A DNA stretch of 64,000 bases from Thermithiobacillus tepidarius DSM 3134. GTDB taxonomy: Bacteria > Pseudomonadota > Gammaproteobacteria > Acidithiobacillales > Thermithiobacillaceae. The position numbers and the translations under genes are program-made. Positions 57,359-64,000 of this stretch are shown piece after piece. Numbering within the stretch: position 1 is the first letter of the stretch; the number at the start of each line of letters is the position of its first letter. The DNA lies in the NCBI RefSeq assembly GCF_000423825.1, contig NZ_AUIS01000012.1:1-64000 (forward strand). The letters are read 5' to 3'. The notes below the pieces were generated by a model. The model was not told where the DNA came from, did no database searches, and saw only the letters and a program-made list of their open reading frames with translations.

Positions 57359-60300
57359 ATGAAAAACAAAAGAATACTCGCCGCTGCGCGCGCCCCGCGC
57401 ATCCTCCTCCCCTTTCTGGCCGCCCTGGTTCTCGGCTTGTACCAGGCCGATACCGGACGCGTCAGCGCCGCCAGCAACCTGGCCTTGGCCAATGACCCGC
57501 TGTTCCTGAAGCAGGCGGTGGAGCCCAACGTTATGTTCCTCATCGACGACAGCGGCTCCATGGACGCCGAGGTGATGACGCCCTACACCGACAGCGGCTA
57601 TGTGGAGGCCAGCGAGAACATCTACAAGGTGTATCGCGGCGGTGAGTACTGGTACAAGGGCAACCGGGGTGGCTACATCTTCAACAACGACAGCAACAAC
57701 GCCGGTCCTCTCAACAACGGACTGGGTTACGTGCCCAGCAGCGATCCCCGTCCGCGTTCCTATCAGTGGAACTCGATTTACTACAATCCCAACGTGACCT
57801 ACACACCGTGGCCCGGCACGGATACCAAGACCTTCGGCAACGCCAACCCGAAAGCGGCTCCCAATGACCCCATGGACGCCGCAGCCGGCACCACCGACCT
57901 GACCCAAAGCGGCATCGCGGTCTACTACACGCTGCCGAATAGCGTCAGTCCTGCCACCGCCAGCCACACGGGCGGCGCCGCCGGCACCGGCGACTATGTC
58001 CTGAACACCATCGATCCCAGCAACACGGCGCAGATGCAAAACTTCGCCAATTGGTACGTCTACTACCGCAAGCGTATCTACGCCGCCAAGAACGGCATCG
58101 GTTCGGCCATCGCCAACCTGTCCGGCATGCGCGTCGGTCTGACCGACATCTACAACACCGGCACCATCCTGGTGCCGCTGGCGACGATCACCAACAGCAC
58201 GGCCCAGAAAAACAAACTCCTCAACACCCTGTACGGGCTGGTGGCCAGCGGCGGCACGCCCCTGCGCACCTCGCTCCAGGCTGTGGGTGAGTACTTCAAG
58301 ACCAAGGACAGCGATGCGCCCATCACGGCGCCCTGCCAGCAGAACTTCACCATCCTGATGACCGACGGCTACTGGAACGGCGGTTCCCCGGGCGTGGGCA
58401 ATGTGGACGATGGCAAGGGAAAACCTTACCAGGACGACCACAGCGACACCCTGGCCGACGTCGCCATGAAATACTATGAGGAAAACCTGCGCCCCGACCT
58501 GGCCGAAGGCCAGGTCGAACTGGCGCCCGGCACGCACGAAACCAACAGCAATCCGCACATGGATACCTTCACCATCGGCTTCGGCGTCAGCGGAACCCTG
58601 GATTCCAGCGTCGATCCGTACCAGAACCCGCCCGCTTGGCCTGCCGTTTCGTCCAATGACAAAACCACCGTGGATGATCTCTGGCATGCCGCCGTGAACG
58701 GCCGCGGCCAGTTCCTCAGCGCCAAGGATCCGCAGGCCCTGCTGAACGCCCTGAACAGCTATCTGGCCAACATCGCCGGCCGCACCGCCTCCGCCGCGGC
58801 GGTATCCCTCAACAGCACCAGCATCAGCTCCACCACGCACCTGTATCAGGCCCGCTTCGACTCCGCTTTCTGGGTGGGCGACCTGCGGGCCTACGGCATC
58901 GATCAGAACACAGGTGCGGTCAAGAGCACTCCCGTCTGGAGCGCGCAGAGCGAACTGGACAGCCTGACCGGCAACGGCGGCTGGGACAGCAAGCGCATCA
59001 TGGCCACTTGGAATCCGAGCAGCAATGCCGGGGTGGCCTTCCGCTGGGACAGCCTGTCCAGCAGCCAGCAGAACCTGCTGAACAACAACGGGGCGGACAA
59101 GCTAGGGGCCGCCCGCCTGGATTACCTGCGCGGCGACAAGAGCAAGGAAGGCAATCCCTTCCGGACGCGCCAGCACATCCTGGGCGACATCATCGACAGC
59201 CAGCCGGCCTACGTGGGCAAGCCGCCCTTCCTCTACAACTACCAGAACTACTATGCGTTCAAGACCACGGGCACGGCCGCCAACCGGCCCGGCATGGTGT
59301 ACGTCGGGGGCAATGACGGCGCCCTGCACGCCTTCGATGCCGCCACCGGCATGGAACGCTTCGCCTTCGTTCCCAACGGCGTCTTTCCCAAGCTCGCGGG
59401 CCTGACGAACACCAACTTCACCCATCAGTACCTGGTGGACGGCTCTCCCGCCGTCGGCGACGTGACCTTCAGCGACAACTCCTGGCATACCATCCTGGTG
59501 GGCGGGCTCAACAACGGCGGCAAGAGCGTCTATGCGCTGGATGTCACCGATCCCGCCAGCATCACCACCGAGGCCGCGCTGGCCGGCAAGGTGCTGTGGG
59601 AATTCACCGATACCGACCTGGGACAGACCTTCAGCCGTCCCGTCGTCGTACCGCTCCGCGGCAACTCCCAGGGAACCACTTGGCAATGGGTGGTCATCTT
59701 CGGCTCCGGCTACAACAACAGTAACGGCAAGCCCTACCTCTACGTGCTGAACGCCCAGACCGGCGTCCTGCTCAAGAAGATCGATCTCTGCGGCAGCAGC
59801 AGTCCCGCCTGCGATACCAATCTGCCCAACGGCCTGGCGAGCCCGGCGGCCGTGGCCAGCAATGGCTGGGACCTGGTCGATGCGGTGTATGCCGGCGACC
59901 TGCAGGGCAACATGTGGAAGATCGACCTGTCGGACAGCAACCCGAACAAGTGGCAAGTCGCCTATCAAAGCGCCGGCAAGAACGTACCCCTGTTCAAGGC
60001 CACGGATAGCCTCGGCAATCCGCAGCCCATCACCACGGCGCCCGACGTCACCTTCCACCCCAAGCATCCTGCGAAGACTGGCGTCATGGTCTATTTCGGC
60101 ACCGGCAAGTATCTGGAAAGTACCGACATTACCGACACGAGCCACCAGCAGACCTTCTATGGCATCTGGGACAGCGGCGCGGCGCTGGGCACCTTCAATC
60201 GAAACACGACGCCCACCTCGCCAAACCTGCAAGAACAGCAGCTGGACACGGTCAGCATCGGCGGCCAGTTGGTGCGCGTTTCCGAACAGAATCCCATCAA

Positions 60301-60757
60301 CTGGAACACCCAGAAGGGCTGGTATACCGATCTGCCCACGGCCGGGGAGCGCTCCATCACCAATCCCCAGGTGGTGGCCGGGCGAGTGCTCTTCACCACC
60401 TTCATTCCGGACTCCAGCGCCTGCGGACGCGGCGGCAAGAGCTGGCTGATGGTGCTGGACTACGCCAGCGGCAGTTCCTTCAGCAAGCCGGAAATGGACA
60501 TCAACAAGGACAACGTGCTTGACGACAAGGATCTGGTCAGCAATCCCCCAAGCGGTTTCGCTGATGTGCCGACCGGCCTGTCCCTGGGACAGGGCCTGGC
60601 GGCCAGCCCCGCGGTGATCGGCGCGGGCACTGCGGGCGGGGGCGGCATCTCCGAGATCAAATACATGAGCAAGTCGGATACCAGCATCGAGGCCGTCAAG
60701 GAGCGCGGCGGCGGCGCCGGCGGCTCGCGGCCGATCTCCTGGCGCGAGTTGTTCTAG
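57359..60757 (+). CDS. pilY1: Type IV pilus tip adhesin/biogenesis protein PilY1
   Basis: An 1132-aa secreted protein: signal peptide (about 1-37), an N-terminal von Willebrand A-like domain with the metal site D63-x-S65-x-S67 in LIDDSGSMD, and a C-terminal beta-propeller (about 600-1040) with the calcium loop near D1047-D1055 (DINKDNVLDD). PilY1 sits at the pilus tip with minor pilins, acts in adhesion, mechanosensing and pilus retraction, and depends on calcium binding in Pseudomonas. It is the last gene of the operon; no pilE follows. Confidence 0.95.
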   Translation: MKNKRILAAARAPRILLPFLAALVLGLYQADTGRVSAASNLALANDPLFLKQAVEPNVMFLIDDSGSMDAEVMTPYTDSGYVEASENIYKVYRGGEYWYKGNRGGYIFNNDSNNAGPLNNGLGYVPSSDPRPRSYQWNSIYYNPNVTYTPWPGTDTKTFGNANPKAAPNDPMDAAAGTTDLTQSGIAVYYTLPNSVSPATASHTGGAAGTGDYVLNTIDPSNTAQMQNFANWYVYYRKRIYAAKNGIGSAIANLSGMRVGLTDIYNTGTILVPLATITNSTAQKNKLLNTLYGLVASGGTPLRTSLQAVGEYFKTKDSDAPITAPCQQNFTILMTDGYWNGGSPGVGNVDDGKGKPYQDDHSDTLADVAMKYYEENLRPDLAEGQVELAPGTHETNSNPHMDTFTIGFGVSGTLDSSVDPYQNPPAWPAVSSNDKTTVDDLWHAAVNGRGQFLSAKDPQALLNALNSYLANIAGRTASAAAVSLNSTSISSTTHLYQARFDSAFWVGDLRAYGIDQNTGAVKSTPVWSAQSELDSLTGNGGWDSKRIMATWNPSSNAGVAFRWDSLSSSQQNLLNNNGADKLGAARLDYLRGDKSKEGNPFRTRQHILGDIIDSQPAYVGKPPFLYNYQNYYAFKTTGTAANRPGMVYVGGNDGALHAFDAATGMERFAFVPNGVFPKLAGLTNTNFTHQYLVDGSPAVGDVTFSDNSWHTILVGGLNNGGKSVYALDVTDPASITTEAALAGKVLWEFTDTDLGQTFSRPVVVPLRGNSQGTTWQWVVIFGSGYNNSNGKPYLYVLNAQTGVLLKKIDLCGSSSPACDTNLPNGLASPAAVASNGWDLVDAVYAGDLQGNMWKIDLSDSNPNKWQVAYQSAGKNVPLFKATDSLGNPQPITTAPDVTFHPKHPAKTGVMVYFGTGKYLESTDITDTSHQQTFYGIWDSGAALGTFNRNTTPTSPNLQEQQLDTVSIGGQLVRVSEQNPINWNTQKGWYTDLPTAGERSITNPQVVAGRVLFTTFIPDSSACGRGGKSWLMVLDYASGSSFSKPEMDINKDNVLDDKDLVSNPPSGFADVPTGLSLGQGLAASPAVIGAGTAGGGGISEIKYMSKSDTSIEAVKERGGGAGGSRPISWRELF

Positions 60758-60806
60758 CGAGTGCAGGACAAGCGATCTGCCACGGAGGAGAGCGGGTTTG
60801 ATGGGA

Positions 60807-60834
60807 GGGTGGCCCCGGCGGGGTCACCCTTTTT
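60807..60834 (+). terminator. Rho-independent terminator of the minor pilin operon
   Basis: A 10-bp GC-rich stem (60807-60816 with 60820-60829, one G-T pair, 3-nt loop) followed by a T run (60830-60834). It lies 50 nt after pilY1, between convergent pilY1 and ispH. Confidence 0.9.
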
Positions 60835-60914
60835 ACATGAGGCTGCGGGAAGAAGCCGGAATCCGATGTGAAGCGGAAAGACGCTGCTTCAGGATGGGGT
60901 CGAAGGCAAGCCGT

Positions 60915-61844
60915 TCAGCTCCGCGCCAACGCCTGCGGCAGACTGAACACCACCTTTTCCCGCACGCCTTCCGCCTCCCGGCTCGCTTGACCGCCCCAGG
61001 CCTGCAGCTGGGCCACCACGCCTTGCACCAGCGCTTCCGGGGCCGAGGCGCCGGCAGTGATCCCTACCCGTGCCACGCCCGCGAACCAGCCCCGCTGCAA
61101 TTGGCTGGCATCCTCAATCAGATGAGCCGCCTTGCCCAGGCGCGCACCCAGTTCCGCCAGGCGGTTGGAATTGGAGCTGTTGGGCGCGCCCACCACCAGC
61201 AGCACGTCCACCGCTTCCGCCAGCCGCTTGACCGCATCCTGGCGGTTCTGGGTGGCGTAGCAGATGTCGTCCTTCCTGGGCCCGACGATCTTGGGAAAGC
61301 GGCTACGCAGGGCCTGGATGACCTGCGCCGTGTCGTCCATGCTGAGGGTTGTCTGGGTGATGTAGGCCAGATTGTCCGGATCGCGGACCCGCAATCTCTC
61401 CACGTCCGCCACTTCGGACACGAGATGCATGCTGCCCGGCGCCGCCTGGCCCATGGTGCCTTCCACCTCGGGATGGCCGGCGTGGCCGATAAGGATCATC
61501 TCCCGCCCTTCGCGGCTGTAGCGGACGACCTCCATGTGGACCTTGGTGACCAGTGGGCAGGTGGCGTCGAAGACCTGCAGCCCGCGCCGCTCGGCCTCGG
61601 CGCGCACGGCCTGGGAAACGCCGTGGGCGCTGAAGATGACCGTGGCTCCGTCGGGCACCTGGTCCAGCTCTTCCACGAAAACCGCGCCGCGTGCGCGCAG
61701 CCCGTCCACCACATGACGGTTGTGCACCACCTCGTGTCGCACGTAGATCGGCGCCCCGAGCATTTCGAGCGCCCGCTCCACGATCTGAATGGCCCGGTCC
61801 ACGCCGGCACAGAACCCCCGGGGATTGGCAAGCAGAATTTCCAT
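60915..61844 (-). CDS. ispH: 4-hydroxy-3-methylbut-2-enyl diphosphate reductase
   Basis: A 309-aa Fe-S enzyme, last step of the MEP isoprenoid pathway. The cluster cysteine in [13 protein letters not shown], the second in [11 protein letters not shown] and the third in [10 protein letters not shown]-side region (CYATQN) are present, plus the glutamate and histidines YVRHEVVHN and [10 protein letters not shown] at 61844 has AGAG 8 nt upstream (ATG at 61850 has none at a suitable distance). It faces the end of pilY1. The 298 nt between it and the slipin gene show no gene. Confidence 0.95.
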   Translation of the reverse strand: MEILLANPRGFCAGVDRAIQIVERALEMLGAPIYVRHEVVHNRHVVDGLRARGAVFVEELDQVPDGATVIFSAHGVSQAVRAEAERRGLQVFDATCPLVTKVHMEVVRYSREGREMILIGHAGHPEVEGTMGQAAPGSMHLVSEVADVERLRVRDPDNLAYITQTTLSMDDTAQVIQALRSRFPKIVGPRKDDICYATQNRQDAVKRLAEAVDVLLVVGAPNSSNSNRLAELGARLGKAAHLIEDASQLQRGWFAGVARVGITAGASAPEALVQGVVAQLQAWGGQASREAEGVREKVVFSLPQALARS

Positions 61845-62142
61845 AGGCATCGCTCTGATGAATGGTTTGGGCAAGCATATCCGATTGCGGGGACAGTTTC
61901 GACTCCGGGCCATGGCCGGCATGGGACGTGGCTTGCGGCGGGCGGATTGTGGGGGCATCGCGCGCCCATGCCGGCGCCCACTCCGATCCTGCCGGAAGGT
62001 TTCGCGGCATGGGTGAAGGGGATAGACGCGAGCTTTGGCGCTTGGGAGCTTGGCCCCTGCCGGGCCGGCACAGAGCGGCCCGCAACGCGTGCCGCGCGGA
62101 CCCGTCCCCGCCGGCATGGAGGCGACGGATCCGGCGCCCCGG

Positions 62143-62907
62143 CTACCTCTCCCCCGTGCGCTTGCCCAGATCCATGAATGGCTTGATGAGTTCGATGGGG
62201 AACGGAAAGATGGTGGTGGAGTTCTTCTCCGCGGCGATCTCGGTGAGGGTCTGCAGGTAGCGCAGCTGGATGGCCATGGGCGCCTCTTCCAGGGTCTTCG
62301 CCGCATTCACCAGGGTCTGGGAAGCCTGCAGCTCGCCCTCGGCGTGGATCACCTTGGCGCGGCGCTCGCGCTCGGCCTCGGCTTGCCGGGCGATGGCGCG
62401 GATCATGGTGTCGGGAATGTCCACGTGCTTGATCTCGACGTTGCTGACCTTGATGCCCCAGGCGTCGGTCTGGGCGTCGAGGATGTCCTGGATGTCCTTG
62501 TTGAGCTTGTCCCGCTCCGCCAGCATCTCGTCCAGCTCGTGCTTGCCCAGCACCGAGCGCAGGGTGGTCTGGGCGAACTGGTTGGTGGCCGCCATGACGT
62601 TTTCCACCTGGATGACGGCCTTCTGCGGATCCACCACGCGGAAGTAGACCACGGCATTGACCTTGACCGAAACGTTGTCGCGCGAGATGACGTCCTGGGT
62701 GGGCACGTCCAGGACGATGGTGCGCAGGTCCACCCGCACCATCTGCTGCACGATGGGGATCAGGATGATGAGGCCCGGGCCCTTGACGCGCCAGAAGCGC
62801 CCCAACTGGAAGACCACGGCGCGCTCGTACTCGCGCAGCACCTTCAGGGAAGCCGCCAGAAAAACGATCAGGACGATCAGGATCAGCAGAAGGGGTGTAG
62901 TCAGCAT
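62143..62907 (-). CDS. Slipin family protein (stomatin/SPFH domain)
   Basis: A 254-aa membrane-anchored SPFH-domain protein: N-terminal hydrophobic hairpin (about 4-20) then the SPFH fold with [30 protein letters not shown] and the C-terminal coiled coil [16 protein letters not shown]. Slipins form membrane scaffolds and are typically paired with an NfeD protease partner, which here starts 95 nt upstream. ATG follows GGAGCC. Confidence 0.93.
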   Translation of the reverse strand: MLTTPLLLILIVLIVFLAASLKVLREYERAVVFQLGRFWRVKGPGLIILIPIVQQMVRVDLRTIVLDVPTQDVISRDNVSVKVNAVVYFRVVDPQKAVIQVENVMAATNQFAQTTLRSVLGKHELDEMLAERDKLNKDIQDILDAQTDAWGIKVSNVEIKHVDIPDTMIRAIARQAEAERERRAKVIHAEGELQASQTLVNAAKTLEEAPMAIQLRYLQTLTEIAAEKNSTTIFPFPIELIKPFMDLGKRTGER

Positions 62908-63002
62908 GGAAGGCTCCTTCGTGTCAAAGATAGGTGGGCAGCGCCGCCGCGCCCCGAACTGTTTTTCTACGTTTTTTCATGGACACGCTTCCCGTCCTCG
63001 CG

Positions 63003-64000
63003 TCACTCCGCAGGCGTGCCCGGCGTCAGGATGGGGCCCAGGCTTCCGGGCCCTCCCGCCTTTTCCACCCGCAGCGTCAGCCCGTCGAGGCCGGTCACGC
63101 GCAGGCGTTCACCCTTGTGCACCGGCTCCGCGGCCTGCGCCTGCCAGATCTCGCCGTGGGCCCGCACGTGTCCCTGGCCGACGAAGTCTTCCAGCGCCTC
63201 GGCCTCGCTGCCGACCAGCTGCTCGGCGCCGGTCACCACCGGGCGGTGGCGCGCCTTGAGCGCCATGCTGGCCACGGCGAAGAGGAAACCGCCGCTCAGC
63301 AGCGCGGCGGCGGCGATGAGCGGCAAGGCGATGCCGAAACCGGGAACATCCCCTTCCATGAGCATGAGGGAGCCGAGCACGAAGGCTACCAGACCGCCCA
63401 GGCCGAGGGCGCCGAAGCTGGGCACGAACGCCTCGGCCACGAAGAAGAGCAGGCCCAGGATGATGAGCGCCAGGCCGGCATAGTTCACGGGCAACACCTG
63501 GAAGGCGAAGAGAGCGAGCAGCAGCGAAATGGCGCCGATAACGCCCGGCAGCACGGAGCCGGGGTTGGCCAGTTCGAAGATCAGGCCGTACACGCCGATC
63601 AGCATCAGGATGTAAGCGATGTTGGGATCGGTGATGGTCGCCAGCAGCCGATTGCGCCAGTCGGGCATGAACCGCTGGATCTCCACATTCTGCAGGGCCA
63701 GAGTGCGTACGCCGCCGGCGGTTTTGAGCGTTTTCCCCTCCAACTGGCGCAGCAGGGCCGGCAGATCCGGCGCCACGTAGTCGATCACGCGCAATGTCAA
63801 GGCCTGCTCCGCCGGCAGGGAGGCAGCCTCCCGCACCGCCTGCTCGGCCCACTCCGCGTTGCGGCCGCGCAGGGCGGCCAGGGAGCGGATGTAGGCCACC
63901 GCATCGTTGACCTGCTTGCGTTCCATGGCATTGGCCGGGCGCTCCTTGCGCTCGGGCGACGGCTCCTCGCCGCCCGGCATGCCGGGGGAGCCGATCTGCA
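63003..64000 (-). CDS. NfeD-family membrane-bound serine protease, N-terminal part outside window
   Basis: The C-terminal portion of a ClpP-class NfeD protein, with the reading frame open to the window edge. Visible: the end of the protease domain (MERKQVNDAVAYIRSLAALRGRNAEWAE, quoted in parts; the ERK lysine aligns with the catalytic Lys region of the archaeal 1510-N protease), four membrane helices (about 63570-63280) and the C-terminal OB-fold NfeD domain. These proteases cut stomatin/slipin partners, and the slipin gene follows directly. Confidence 0.88.
   Translation of the reverse strand, partial: QIGSPGMPGGEEPSPERKERPANAMERKQVNDAVAYIRSLAALRGRNAEWAEQAVREAASLPAEQALTLRVIDYVAPDLPALLRQLEGKTLKTAGGVRTLALQNVEIQRFMPDWRNRLLATITDPNIAYILMLIGVYGLIFELANPGSVLPGVIGAISLLLALFAFQVLPVNYAGLALIILGLLFFVAEAFVPSFGALGLGGLVAFVLGSLMLMEGDVPGFGIALPLIAAAALLSGGFLFAVASMALKARHRPVVTGAEQLVGSEAEALEDFVGQGHVRAHGEIWQAQAAEPVHKGERLRVTGLDGLTLRVEKAGGPGSLGPILTPGTPAE

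Noticed and set aside
61845-62142. Upstream extension of the ispH frame into the gap before the slipin gene
   Set aside because: It has no start signal, and the protein's known N-terminus [10 protein letters not shown] begins at 61844. The roughly 300-nt gap shows no other gene or terminator that I can support.

Overview
This is a contiguous stretch of a GC-rich proteobacterial chromosome, tightly packed and mostly on the minus strand. Gene content and order are gammaproteobacterial or Acidithiobacillia-like: thrS-infC-rpmI-rplT-pheS-pheT-ihfA-merR; a 14-gene nuo operon with nuoC and nuoD unfused; secG-tpiA-glmM-folP-ftsH-rlmE with yhbY, greA and carAB; a PcnB-type poly(A) polymerase; tamAB; and a pilVWXY1-type minor pilin cluster next to ispH. 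I cannot name the species. No insertion sequence, prophage, integrase or CRISPR array is visible.

Layout. 1-1092: C-terminally cut HD-GYP response regulator (minus). 1380-8884: tRNA-Pro, a MerR-like regulator, ihfA, pheT, pheS, rplT, rpmI, infC, thrS and tRNA-Val, all minus. 8922-23701: a DUF2818 membrane protein and the complete complex I operon nuoA-N (minus, reading from 23701 down). 23919-30445: tRNA-Leu, secG, tpiA, glmM, folP, ftsH, rlmE and a small membrane protein (minus). 30510-30800: yhbY (plus). 30858-36200: DUF4149 protein, greA, carB, carA (minus), with a promoter and an attenuator-like terminator in the carA leader. 36424-45406: flippase-like membrane protein, an unknown protein, panD, panC, panB, a deoxynucleoside kinase, folK, a DHH-CBS-CBS-nucleotidyltransferase and pcnB (minus). 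45590-46265: tRNA-Glu and a YdcZ-family protein (plus). 46290-54519: a nuclease-like secreted protein, tRNA-Thr, a Fur-family regulator, thiO, tamB and tamA (minus). 54674-60757: minor pilins and PilY1 (plus), behind a good sigma-54 promoter. 60915-64000: ispH, a slipin and a truncated nfeD (minus).

How the genes work together. The window is mostly core physiology: translation (two aminoacyl-tRNA synthetases, IF3, L20, L35, five tRNAs, RNA 3'-end enzymes), respiration (NADH:quinone oxidoreductase), coenzyme synthesis (pantothenate, folate, thiamine), pyrimidine and arginine supply (carbamoyl phosphate), envelope building (GlmM, SecG, FtsH, TamAB) and surface pili. The tRNA genes have their own compact promoters, and three have intrinsic terminators.

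The points most worth following are the probable AUC start codon of infC, the promoter-terminator leader of carAB, the sigma-54 promoter of the minor pilin operon, the DHH-CBS-CBS-nucleotidyltransferase fusion beside pcnB, the apparently inactive nuclease-like secreted protein, and the absence of a visible promoter for thrS behind the tRNA-Val terminator. I found no wholly new defence or mobile system.
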